Source of the DNA: Anisodus tanguticus
Lineage: Eukaryota; Streptophyta; Magnoliopsida; Solanales; Solanaceae
Reading direction: 5' to 3'
Assembly (NCBI GenBank): GCA_034509755.1
Contig: CM067559.1
Location: forward strand, 39,886,032-39,950,031
DNA: 64,000 nucleotides
Part shown: positions 32,918 through 43,808 of the stretch, piece after piece
Position numbering within the stretch: position 1 is the stretch's first letter
Layout: the number at the start of each line of letters is the position of its first letter
The notes under the pieces: model-generated
What the model was told of the DNA's origin: nothing
The model's input: the letters and a program-made list of their open reading frames with translations, nothing else
The model's database searches: none
Program-made: the position numbers and the translations under genes

Positions 32918-34130
32918 TTGAAAGCCAGGTTTATCAGAACGGCTAAGTATGTGGAATGGTTGGCAAACGTCGTACCAATTAAGAAAAAGAATGGAAAGGT
33001 TCGGGTATGTATTGATTACATGAACCTAAATCTAGCCACTCCCAAAGATGAGTATGGCATGCCGATAGCCGACATGCTAGTCGACTCAGCAGCTGCTAAT
33101 GGTGTATTGACCTTCATGGATGGATACTCTGGCTATAATCAGATATAGGTAGCCGAGGACAACATTCACAAAACCGCCTTCAGATGTCCAGGAGCGTTGG
33201 GCATTTATGAGTGGGTAGTTATGCCATTTGGTCTGAAGAACGCTGGTGCCACTTATCAAAGGGCAATGAACACCATATTCCATGACCTAGTAGGCAAGAC
33301 TTTGGAAGTCTACATCGATGATGTAGTAGTGAAGTCTAAGGACTTCAAGGATCATTTAGCCTATCTTGAACAAGCACTAAAAAGAATGAGGATTCATAAT
33401 CTTAAAATGAATCCAGCCAAGTGCATGTTCGGAGTATCGGCTGGCAACTTTCTTGACTTTTTGGTACACAAGAAAGGCACCGAGATAGATCGTAAAAAAG
33501 CCAAAGCAGTAATGGGATTCGCACCACCCAAGACAAAGTAGGAGTTACAAAGCTTGTTGGGAAAGATCAATTTATTAAAGAAGTTCATATCCAACTCGGC
33601 TGGCAAGATGAAGGCTTTCTCACATTTGCTCAGACTTAAAGAGCCAAAAGAGCTAGTATGGGGTCCGGAACAGCAATAGGCCTTTGATCAAATTAAAATG
33701 TCCCTAGCTACTTCCCCCGTATTGGTGCCTCCCGTACCAGGGAAGCCGTTGAAATTGTATATTTCGGCTGCAAAATTATCTATCGGTTGCTTGCTAACAC
33801 AAGAGGCCGATGATGGAACTGAAAGAGCGGTTTACTATCTTAGTCGAATGCTCAACGATGCCGAAACTAGATATATTCATTTGGAGAAGCTTTGTATGTC
33901 TTTGTTCTATGCTTGCACAAAGCTTGAGTATTACCTAATGCCTCACGTTATATACGTTTTGTGCAAAGTTGATATTGTTCGGTGCTTATTGAACAGACCT
34001 GTTTTGCAAGGACGACTAATGAAGTGGGCAATCAAGCTCACTGCATTTTCACTCGAGTATAAGCCACTCAAGGCCGTCAAAGGCCAAGCGGTAGCCGATT
34101 TCTTGGCAGACCACCCCTGTGTAAATGTGG
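32918..34130 (+). pseudogene. Gypsy RT and first RNase H
   Basis: The RT block shows KKKNGKVRVCIDYMNLN, TFMDGYSGYNQI, MPFGLKNAGATYQRAM and YIDDVVVKSK. In-frame stops lie after YNQI, before ELQSLLGK and before AFDQIK. RNase H (33698-34130) shows KLYISAAKLSIGCLL, AVYYLSRMLNDAETRY and VADFLADHP. The YIDD catalytic box is intact, but there is no continuous frame. Confidence 0.87.
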
Positions 34131-34149
34131 AGGACCCATGCCCCCCTCT

Positions 34150-34380
34150 ACCGCGTGTATGGATGTTGACTTTTGATGGGTCAAGAACCCATAAAGGAGT
34201 CTGAGCCGGGATAATGATAACTGATCTTAGAGATAAAACATGGAGGTTCTCTTATCGGTTAGATTCTGACTTGAAAAATAACTAAGCCGAATATGATGCT
34301 CTCATCATAGGACTCAAACTCCTAGTCTCTATAAAGCAAAATACATCAAGATTTGCGGAGACTCTCAGTTGGTTATCAAG
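34150..34380 (+). pseudogene. Second (archaeal-type) RNase H domain
   Basis: WMLTFDGSRTHKG, stop, AGIMITDLRDKTW, then DLKNN, stop, AEYDALIIGLKLL. This fits the DGS..AG and NN.AEY.AL.GL motifs of the extra RNase H of Tat elements. Two stops fall within the domain. Confidence 0.8.
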
Positions 34381-34739
34381 TAGTTGGCCGGGGAATATGA
34401 CTACAAGGATCCAAATTCTTTGGCCCGTTACGAAACGGCTAGCAGGTTGCTTAGTAGGTTCGCATCATCTACATTAAGTCATGTTCCCAGGGGCATGAAT
34501 GTTGAGGCTAACAATTTAACACAAGAAGCTTCCGGCTTTAGAAAGACTTTACTCACTTTAGAGTATGACGAACCCCCAGCCGAAGTGTTAGCCGTTGATC
34601 AAATCGACTCATGGAGGCAGTTACTAATTGACTACCTAAAAGATCCCTCCAGTTGCAAGGACCTCAAGGTTAAAAGAAGAGCCTTGAAATATGTGTGTCA
34701 TTGACGATGACCTCTATAAAAGAAGTGTGAATGGAGTAC

Positions 34740-34915
34740 TACTCAGGTGTATTGCCAAAGCAGAAGCCTTGAGGGTCATGTGAGAGGTCTATGAAGAAGT
34801 ATGTGGATCACACAGAGCAAAGCTAGGGATGAAGTGGGTGATCTACCGCCACAGCTATTATTGGCCTACTATCACATCTGACTGCTTCCAGTATGCGAAA
34901 GGAATTTGGGAATGG
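34740..34915 (+). pseudogene. Integrase zinc-finger remnant
   Basis: It reads VYEEVCGSHRAKLG, then YRHSYYWPTITSDCFQYAK, the H-H-C part of the integrase N-terminal finger. The second cysteine and the whole DDE core are missing because the sequence changes to unrelated DNA at about 34915. Confidence 0.7.
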
Positions 34916-35223
34916 CCGAGAAGATTGAATGAGAGACTTTATTTTGAATTCCTCCCCTAAAGTACTTTCTTTTTCTCAAGGATATGATTGACACTCTGCT
35001 AAGGGTCTTTTCGCCCAAAACGTGCGACTAAGAATCCGTCAAAAAATATTTGTGGAAGCCGAGGCGTTTCTATGGAAGGAAAGAAGAGATTCTTTAAAGA
35101 CCATCATTGCATGCACTGGAGACGAGACGATTGAAGTGACATGCACGACTGTCAAACTGAAACGAGGGCTATTTTCGGATACATCAACTCAACGGTCACA
35201 CTCGAGTTAATGTAGGGGGCAAT

Positions 35224-35860
35224 TGTTAACACTCAAAAATAACTTAAGTGTTTAGCTGAATTCAGTGATAGCCGAATTGTTCCGGAGCTGAATTTACTCC
35301 TATCCCTCGACTACAAGAACTTCATCGGCTACTAAGGTATCTTAGCTGAGTTGTCAGTTAGAGGTACGACTGGGACCCACTTAGATGCAAACGCCTCAAC
35401 GACCGAGTCAAAAGGGTTTTCGGACCCCTGTAAGCGATAACGGCTAACAACAGCCGAAAGAAAGGGCCATTATCCGAGCAAGAGGAGTAGAGGGCGAGAA
35501 AATCGGCACCACCTCCCCCATAGTCGTCCATTGAACTTAGTGGGTTACTTGATGGCTGACATGGGGGGGAGGACGTTTGTACAATATTTTTTCTCTTTTT
35601 TGTACTATAAATAAGATTATTCTTTGTATATACACACACAATCAATCAAACAACTCAAATTTTATCTATCTTTTATCATTTTCTTTATCTTTATCCTTTA
35701 CTTTACTTTACTGTACTCAACTATATTCATGTTTCTTACCTCTTAGTTTACTCATATCACCGTCCTAACGCTTTCTGGAGTAGTTGGGGAATCCATTTCT
35801 TGGAAATTAGAGTTTCGTTTCCAACCCAAATCGCTTAAGTTAAAAATGAATCAATTTGTC
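35224..35860 (+). repeat. Gypsy 3' LTR (right border uncertain)
   Basis: It starts TGTTAACACTC directly after the purine tract. A TATA box (tactataaataag, near 35604) and a pyrimidine-rich downstream part suit an LTR promoter. The right end could not be fixed because there is no partner LTR to compare. Confidence 0.6.
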
Positions 35861-37116
35861 ATTCAATTTCGTCAACTGATAAAACGGTAAATACTTCGGA
35901 GGGTATAGGGTAACAACCTCCTTTTGCATGTGCAATATAATTACCAAAAGAGGTCTGATTTCATGCTTATCAAAATATATCCAGATATGTTCTCTTGAGA
36001 TTAAGTGTCTTATGATAGCTATTATTTCAAAATTTCTGCCGTTAGATTATTATGTTCATTATTTAATCAGTGTAACGTTTTGAATATCTCACCTAGATGT
36101 ATACAAACTCATTCCTATTTTGTATGAATGTAACACAAAATATTATCCTTCTTTCTATTTAATTGGGTTTTCTACTACTAAACAATTCTTTATTATTTTT
36201 TATCCTAATTTATATCAGAAAAAATTATTGAATCTTGAAAAATATAACTATACCGAATATAATATTCTTAAGAACAATATTATCAACGATACACCTCAAA
36301 CTTGAAAACAATTTTGTATGATTATATTTCAAATAGTTTTTATAATTTAGTATTAGATTTCAAATACTAAGTCCTATAGTAATCTAGACTAGATTGATGC
36401 ATGCACTATTATTGCCAGTCTTTATTCTAAAGTATTATTCTTATAACCTTATCTTATAGTAAGTATTATTTGACCCAAAATAATATTTGGAAGAGAGAGA
36501 TATTATAAAGATCATAGGCAGCTGCTAATGAACTAGGAACCCATGCCATAATTTTATTGGATCTGCATGTGATATTTTCATACAGGATCACGTGTATGAT
36601 TGCATAATTTTTTAGAAACAAATAAAAAGAACAGTCAGAAGAAGTGAAAGTCAATTTATTTGATTTTTTTTTTCTAGCTAACCAGCTAGCATTCCAACTT
36701 ATCTCATAAAAAAAAAGTATGTCACATCAAGTCAGATCTACCATTTAACTAATAGGTTTAAATTTTATGTATTAATCGTGTAAAATGTATTATCTCTACA
36801 ATTAAATAGCTTATAATATAGTTATATATAAATTTTTGGTCACATGTTCAGACCGTGAAAATAGCATCTTGCAGAAATGCAAGCTAAGACGGCGTACAAT
36901 TGATCCTTATGGTCCGGTCTTTTCTCGAATTCCGCACATAGTGGAAGATTAATGCACCGAACTGCTTTTTTTAATATATATAAACTTTTATATATATTAT
37001 TAATTTATAAATTTAGTAATATAAGTGTATATATCTTAAATCTTAGGTCAATAGGTGTATAAGTCACTTCATTGTTTTGTGGTGATGAATTTGAAGTTAT
37101 CATAAATATACATCTT
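35861..37116. other. Intergenic region upstream of the S40 gene
   Basis: AT-rich, with no gene or repeat recognised. It presumably holds the S40 promoter. Several TATA-like words (36974, 37099) exist but none stands out. Confidence 0.4.
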
Positions 37117-37153
37117 CTTCATCTTCATCTTCATCTTCATCTTCATCTTCATC
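37117..37153. repeat. (CTTCAT)n microsatellite in the S40 5' leader
   Basis: About six CTTCAT units followed by a T-rich run, 37 bp before the S40 start codon. CT-rich leaders are common in plant genes. Confidence 0.9.
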
Positions 37154-37190
37154 TCTCTCAATATTTATTTCCTTTTTTTTTTTTTCAACA

Positions 37191-37676
37191 ATGGCAACAA
37201 GGAAGAACAAAAACTTCTTGTTCGTAGGTGGAAAAGACAGAATTACCCCTCTCCCTTCAAGCACCAATACCCTCCAGTTCGAATTTGATGAAGCTGAAAT
37301 GTGGAGTAATTCGGAAGAAATAAATATTCATCATAATTCTGAACCCAAATTATTACCAAGTTCACGATTTCCGAAAAAATCGACGAAAAAAGACGAAAGA
37401 AGGACAATTTCGGCAACATCATTGCCAGTGAATATACCAGACTGGTCGAAAATATTAGGTGATGAGAAGGGCAATTTCGGAAATAATAATGTTGGTGTTG
37501 ATGATGATGATGACGTGGATTTTGATTATGAAAGTAGAATACCACCACATGAATATTTAGCAAGAACAAGAGTTGCTTCATTTTCAGTACATGAAGGAAT
37601 TGGAAGGACATTAAAAGGAAGAGATTTAAGTAGAGTTAGAAATGCTATTTGGAAACAAACTGGTTTTGAAGATTAG
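37191..37676 (+). CDS. S40 (DUF584) senescence-regulator family protein, 161 aa
   Basis: The intact single-exon frame starts MATRKNKNFLF and has all family hallmarks. The central motif LPVNIPDWSKIL is at residues 78-89. An acidic run is at 103-112. The C-terminal block PPHEYLARTRVASFSVHEG is at 118-136, followed by GRTLKGRDLSRVRNAIW at 138-154. Length and layout are normal for the family. S40 proteins are small, plant-specific and usually nuclear; barley HvS40 and Arabidopsis AtS40-3 are linked to leaf senescence and responses to dark, stress and hormones. The biochemical role is unknown. The start is the first ATG after a CT-rich leader. Fragments of its 3' end recur at 38027 and 40359. Confidence 0.93.
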   Translation: MATRKNKNFLFVGGKDRITPLPSSTNTLQFEFDEAEMWSNSEEINIHHNSEPKLLPSSRFPKKSTKKDERRTISATSLPVNIPDWSKILGDEKGNFGNNNVGVDDDDDVDFDYESRIPPHEYLARTRVASFSVHEGIGRTLKGRDLSRVRNAIWKQTGFED

Positions 37677-38026
37677 TCAATATAATCTTGATTAATTAGC
37701 AGTGAAGGGTAATTATGATTATTATTATTTTTATTTTTTTTTGGGTTTTTTATGGATTAGTGGTTTTGTATGTTTTGAGGGGTTAGATTGATCCTTTGTT
37801 TTTGATGTTCATCTTTTTTAGTAGTGACATCAAAACAGAGGATTTAATGTAAGTTTGTGTTATTAGATTTTTGAGTTAGTTTGTAATTTTGAAATTGATG
37901 AGTTTTTGGGTTGTGTTGTAGGATTTTATGAACTATGTAGTAATTAATTTAATTTGATTTTTTTTCATGATTAATATTTAATAATAAACATTGTTCTTTC
38001 ATCTTTCTTGCTTTTGTGAGATACTT

Positions 38027-38165
38027 TTGAGTAGGGTGAGAAATGCTATTTGGAAACAAAGTGAGTTTGAAGATTAGTGATTATAATCTTGATTAATTAG
38101 CACTGAATTTGTGGGAGGTCATTATGATTTTTGGTTTGGTTTTTTTATTGGATATAATGGTTGTT
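38027..38165 (+). pseudogene. Partial copy of the S40 3' end
   Basis: It encodes LSRVRNAIWKQSEFED and a stop, then the same 3' UTR words (ataatcttgattaattagca) found after the S40 stop codon at 37676. The upstream part of the gene is absent. It lies about 350 bp downstream of the gene. Confidence 0.85.
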
Positions 38166-40358
38166 CTTCATCTTTCTTTGCTTTGGATGGAAATACTTTC
38201 TTGCTTTTATGATCTTGATTTGCTTTTTACCGGAACATTTTTTTTGAAAAAAAGAAGAAGAGGGAAGGGAGTAAATGATTATTGAAAAGCTTTAATCTTT
38301 TTAGCAAATGATATAGTATTATAATAATGTAAATAAAAAAAATGGAGAATCACATATATAGTTCTTGTTTCTCGGCGGTGTAGTTACATTTCTAGGTGAA
38401 CATAAAGATAAATTGATACTATAAAATATGGAAAGATTGAAAAGAAGTCTCGAAGTAACGATAAAATTATTTTCTTATGTTTATAAATCACGTGTTCGAG
38501 TGTGAAATCAGTTATTGAGACTTGCGTTAGAGTAAGATGTCTATATCACATTTTCTTGGGATGAGATCCTTCCTCAAATTCTGCGTGAACGTAGGATGCT
38601 TCATACGCCTAACTGCTCTTTAGAAAATATGTTAAGATTAACGGGAACGTTACAGAAACGCCAAAGCTATTTTTATATGACCTACATATCATGAATTTGA
38701 GCCGTATAATCAGTCGTGATGATATCATACGTACATTATACCCTTTAAGGATGCGTTCTTTTTCCAAATCCTATATTAACAAAAATGATTTAGTGTTTGG
38801 TAGGAAAACAACATATTAGCTTGTACAATCCTTTGAAGCAAAAAATCACACGCCACCTAAGGAGGGAAACTTTTTATTTTTATTTATATTTCTTTACAGA
38901 AATGGAGACTTTGACTTATTTGTTTGGATGTGGACAAATTCCGTATCATATGAGTTAAAACGTGTAATTTATATATGTAGAGATAATGTGTTGTGTACCA
39001 ATAAAATGACCTTATGCATTGTAATAATTCTGAATACTGAAATTGAGGTCATATTTAAACTCTTTTAGATAATTGTGAACAACTCTTCTATCCTTTTCAC
39101 ATCCCTCATCTTACTTTTGGACCATAGTTTTTAAATTTTCTACGTATATTGGATGTACTTTCATGTATTTATCTGACACATTCTTCTCAACCTTGTCACT
39201 TGGATTTTATTTTTATTTTTAAATAGCCAATAAATAATTGTTAGCTCATTGTGGAAAATATTTTTTACTAAAGAGGTAGTATTCAATTTATTTGATGTTA
39301 TTTTCTTATTAATTCACTCAAAAAATTACATTTTTAATTTGAAAGATAATAAATTTAAACTTCTCCATTTACTTTTAATGAGAATTAGTAAGAAAATTGT
39401 TATGACATGTTTAGACAAGATGGAACACATTGGTAACCCCTTAAATTTGTTAATATATTTCATTAAGATACTTAAATTATGATATGTTTCAATTGAGCAT
39501 CACAACATATAACAAAGTGTTCATATTAAATGCTTCTGAATCAAATTTTTGAAAAGCTTATATACATGTTATCAAGCGCCTATTACATGGATAAGTTAAC
39601 CATTTTAAAATATGCCACCTCCTTTAATTATACACATCAACCTTAATAGGTTGTAAACTAATTGGCGAATACTATGTAACTATTTCGTTCTTCTTTGGTT
39701 AATTGATATATCATGCTCAAAATATTTTGCAATGATAATCAATTTAACTACAAACATATTTTTATTTGTTCGAGTTTGAGATTGATAATATTATACTCAC
39801 ATCAGCAAAGTACCTCGTCAAACCATATAATTCCACATAGTTCTAAGTGATAAAAACAGAAAATAACTAAAGTTGATAATTGTAAAATCAAATTCTTCTA
39901 ACTCAAACTCATCTTAATTACTGCATAATTTATAGTAATTATCGTTTGGTGACTTTAATTTGGCCCATGCTTTGTTTAATGGAGACATTTCGAACGGATA
40001 CGTCTTGTCATGAAATTATGAGATTAAACTTTAAATTAGTTAGACAGATTTGACGATACTTATCCATTAAGCACTGGCCTATTTGCCTAATTAGCATATA
40101 ACGCTAAACAATGGGCTCAGCTTGATTTACAGCAGCCTGTTTGTGTTGTAATCAAGGTTAATTAGGCAGATTTACATTAATTATATCGTAAAAGGCATCT
40201 AATATTTTGCTAAATTCACGTCGAAGTTGCACAACCTTAGGGTCTATCGAATCATAAAAAAGATAGTGCTATCGAATATTTGGAGCTTGAAGAGTATATA
40301 TATCATGTTCAGCTGATATTGCAATACTTATATACATGCAGATCTGTTCAAAATATAT
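38166..40358. other. AT-rich intergenic region
   Basis: No gene or defined repeat is seen. The frame at 39249-39482 is low-complexity and unsupported. Confidence 0.4.
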
Positions 40359-40960
40359 TTTTCAGTACATGAAGGAATTGGGAGAACACTTAGGGTGTGT
40401 TTGGTATGAGCGAACATAAGCAAATTTTAAAAATGTTTTTTTAGAAAAATATTTCCCTCCATACCAAACGCACCCTTAAAGGAAGAGATTTGAATAGGGT
40501 GAGAAACTTTTCACTAGGAAAACAAGTAGTCGTCCGGCCGTAGAAACAAAATATTTTGCACTTAGAGTTGAAGAGTGGAGGTGTGTTTGGTTATAGTTTT
40601 TGTAAAAAAATATTTATTTATTTGAATGACCGAAAGTAAAAAAAGGGTTTTACGTGTTTTTCAAATTCAAATACAACTTTAAGTTGTATTTGGAATTTTG
40701 AAGGAGGCCGAGGACCCAAAAGAAAAGCTGGGCATTTATTACGTGGGTCATACCTGCAATTTATTTACATCATAATTATAATTTTTTTATTAGACTGATG
40801 GGTTAAACTTTGTATGTTTTGGGGTTTGATTGATCCTCTAATTTTTTATGGTTATCTTTTGTTGTGACTTCAATTCAGATGATCTTATATAAGTTTGAAT
40901 CGTTCGAATTTTAGGATACAGAGTTTTGAAATTCGAACTACATCGTTTAAATTTTATGAT
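40359..40960 (+). pseudogene. Second partial S40 copy, interrupted
   Basis: It encodes FSVHEGIGRTL, then, after a MITE, KGRDLNRVRN. From 40790 it matches the S40 3' UTR (tttgtatgttttggggtttgattgatcct). The block 40545-40790 between them is unrelated. More diverged than the copy at 38027, so older. Confidence 0.75.
40393..40475. mobile_element. Tourist-type (PIF/Harbinger) MITE inside the S40 fragment
   Basis: 83 bp with inverted ends gggtgtgtttggtatg and gggtgcgtttggtatg, flanked by TTA at 40390-40392 and 40476-40478. Removing it and one TTA rejoins the S40-derived codons for RTLKGRDL. Confidence 0.85.
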
Positions 40961-42609
40961 ACAAAATTGAGAAAATTACGCTGAATGACCTTTCAAATGA
41001 TCGTGAACTTTTGACCTTGCTTGTCTCATGGACAAATCTTCAAAAGTCAAAAATAACAATTGTTAAATTTGAAGTTTCATGCATGGAAGCGGGAGAAAAC
41101 GAGATCAAAAATTTAAAATCACCCGTCTCCAAGAACATATTTGTAAATCACCTCACAGGGTCCTAAATTTAGAACTTAGAAATAATGGAGTCTCAACTCA
41201 ACCACTCAAATCAGTTGTGTCTATGTTTTAAATACTTTGCAAAAGCTCGATATTTTTAGAGAAATTTGAACAAATTCTCCTCTTTCGGGGTGGTCTTTAA
41301 TTTTTTCCCCTCAAATTGGAAAATTTTAATTTTTGACATTCTTCTAAAAATTTCTGGATTCTGGGTTTGAACTCAAATCAGTTAAAATTTAAAAATTCGC
41401 AAGGCAGTTGTTGTCTTATGACTGAAGGCAAACTCTGAGAATTTGCAAGCAAACTATGCCTTGCGAATTTCAAACTATGCCTTGCGAATTTCTTTGTTAA
41501 TTTTTTACTGAATGGAAAATTCGAATCCGGAACCTCAAAATATTTTCAGCTACTTTTTAAAATGAAGAATAAAAATTAAAGACCAACAATGAGAGAGGCA
41601 AAAATTAAAGAGCAGTGCCTTTTAACGGCAATAAAAAGCTGATATTTTTACAGCAATCTTAAAGGTGGCTATGAGTGTACTAAAGCCTGATTCTACATTT
41701 CTTCAAGCCCAATACTTTGTCCACCTTATGCGGGTTTGTGGGTTGAAGTTGAACTAAGCAGATATAAAGGGTGATTTACAAGTTAATTTTTCTTGTTTTT
41801 TTTCAAGCAAAAAGAGAAAGGATTGTTGAAAAGTAAATAGTAGTTCAAGTTTCTCAAAGAAAATGCTACCATTAAATACTATAGAAAATACTTTCAATTG
41901 CCTAAAAGGAGATAATTCCTAGGAATTATATGGGAACTGGTAAATAAATGACGATTATTTTTTTAGTCATATAAAATGTATTACTTTACGCAAGATAAAT
42001 AGAATTCTACTATACAAATAACTATCGTGCGTTTTCATTAAATATCATAATATACTTCATTAAAAAAAGTCAAATAATATTTAGTATTAATTTGATCATT
42101 TTTATTCTTAACCAGAGATCTCGTGTTCAAACTCTGAAAATAAAAAAATCTTCGTAAAGAATTGATAGGAAGGCACATAGCTTATAATCTCATATTAGTC
42201 CTTAGAATAATTTCTTGTAAACTTGATTAGATGTCCTTTTACTATATAGTAGTTTGTTATCATTAAAAGTATTTATAGGTTTTGCCTTTCTTTGTCGTTA
42301 CTCTTCCTTAAATTATGTGGTTTGTCTTGAGAACTTGTATGATTACAAGTAATAACTTTTAATATCAGCCTCTTTTGAGATAAGTTTCATAAATGGTTAT
42401 ATAATTATGATTTTTTAAATAATAATATTATATAGTTCTAATAGAAAAATATACAAAGTTTTCATACTAAAGACGACAATTATAATTGTCGAAAAACTCA
42501 ATCTTCTGATAAGGGACAATATAATACTCCATAATTAACCTTTTATTTTTATTTTTATTTTTAATCTAATAAAAATATACCTTATTAAAAGAGGATATCC
42601 AATTAATTA
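40961..42609. other. Intergenic region with a dispersed repeat
   Basis: 41340-41640 is a diverged copy of the repeat at the window start and carries a 21-bp word (aactatgccttgcgaatttc) twice in tandem near 41452-41490. Nothing else is recognised. Confidence 0.45.
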
Positions 42610-42881
42610 CTCCCTCTTTTCACTTTCACTTGTTCACGATGAACTTTGTATTACCCTTAAAAAATAACAAATTAAAGTGTATATTTTATCATAATATTCA
42701 TATTAATTGGTGTATTATCTGAATAGATTGAGAAATAATTTTTGAAATGCGTAATTAATCTTTAAGGATAAAACATAAAAAAAATCTCTTGATATGCTAA
42801 AATAGATAAATAAACATAAAAAATTATTTTTAATATATAATAGACAAATAAAAATAAACAGATAAAAATGAACGGAAGGAG
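42610..42881. mobile_element. Stowaway-type MITE
   Basis: Left end ctccctcttttcactttcac, right end reversed ctccttccgttcattttt, TA at 42608-42609 and 42882-42883. 272 bp, AT-rich. Confidence 0.7.
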
Positions 42882-42996
42882 TACTTATTAGCTAAATCAG
42901 TTAAGTCAAATGGACTTCAAAACTAACTGTCATTTAACTTGGTAACTGTTTGGTAATGAAAATTACTCACTTTTACTGAAATAGTTTCTTACTATA

Positions 42997-43020
42997 GGGG
43001 GTGGGGGTGGGGGTGGGAGG
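42997..43020 (+). other. G-quadruplex motif
   Basis: Three runs of five G and one of three, separated by single T, then AGG. This fits the four-tract, short-loop quadruplex rule. It is isolated between two MITEs. Confidence 0.7.
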
Positions 43021-43048
43021 AATAGGGGTTACAGGGGTGAGCTAAATA

Positions 43049-43334
43049 CTCTATCCGTTTCAAATTATTTATCACTTTTTAAATTTTAGGTTCCTTAAAA
43101 AATACAATACCAATTAGAAATGTTGTTTTATCCTTATTTATGTTTTTTTAATTATTTTTTCTCTTTTTATTTATGTCTAAGTTATAATCTATCACTATTA
43201 AATGATTACTCTATTTATATATTATTTTGATTAATGACAAATAATAAAATAGAGAAAAATGTTTGAAAAACAAATAATTTGATACAATTATTTTTAGTTT
43301 TAACAAGGCGAAAAATAATTTGAGACGGAGGGAG
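43049..43334. mobile_element. Stowaway-type MITE
   Basis: Left end ctctatccgtttcaaattat, right end reversed ctccctccgtctcaaattat, TA at 43047-43048 and 43335-43336. 286 bp, noncoding. Confidence 0.85.
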
Positions 43335-43680
43335 TAGTTGGGATTCACACGTTTGCATTCTGACACCTTAAAATCGCCGAATGCAGAAATAGAACATCAT
43401 GGGAAGAAAGCAAATGTTGGTGGGAGTTGGTGTTGTTATGGTGATGGGTTTATCTGTTTACTTAAGGCATTGGACTATTGACTACAATTTCTCTTCTACT
43501 GAAACTGAATTGATCAGATAATTCTTCTTCTTTCTTGCTTATTTTACTTAAAAGAAAGATCATGTCTTTGCACCAAGAAACTGATTTGAAATTTGATTTT
43601 CACTTTGTTTAGTTGGGGATGTTGATTGGTCTTAATTTTTAAGCAAGAACAGTAAAAAAACAATAACCTTTACTTGTATC
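43335..43680. other. Spacer
   Basis: No gene or repeat recognised. Confidence 0.35.
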
Positions 43681-43808
43681 TAGGGGTGGCAAAATTAGCT
43701 CAAACTCAAATAATTCGTCCAACCCGCCCAAGATTTTATGGGTTTGGACAAGAGTGATTTTGATGATGGGTTGGTTTGTGACCCATCATAAATCAGCAGC
43801 CCAAATAG
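43681..43808 (+). mobile_element. hAT end, truncated
   Basis: It starts TAGGGGTGGCAAAATTAGCT, a textbook hAT terminus, and is cut at about 43808 where Copia sequence begins. Its first 19 bases match the MITE in the inhibitor intron (58454) except for two G/A differences. Confidence 0.7.

Larger units (their letters stand above)
30105..35223 (+). mobile_element. Tat-type Gypsy element, internal region, 5' truncated
   Basis: The order gag, protease, RT, RNase H, second (archaeal-type) RNase H, integrase zinc finger reads on the plus strand. Two RNase H domains mark the Tat/Ogre branch of Ty3/Gypsy elements. The 5' LTR, primer site and start of gag are missing. Most of integrase is deleted at about 34915. 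A purine tract agggggc adjoins the 3' LTR at 35215. Stops occur about every 100-500 bp. Confidence 0.85.

Noticed and set aside
37243..37611. 122-aa minus-strand frame opposite the S40 gene
   Set aside because: It is a shadow of the S40 coding sequence, with a His-rich composition caused by the GAT-rich sense strand.
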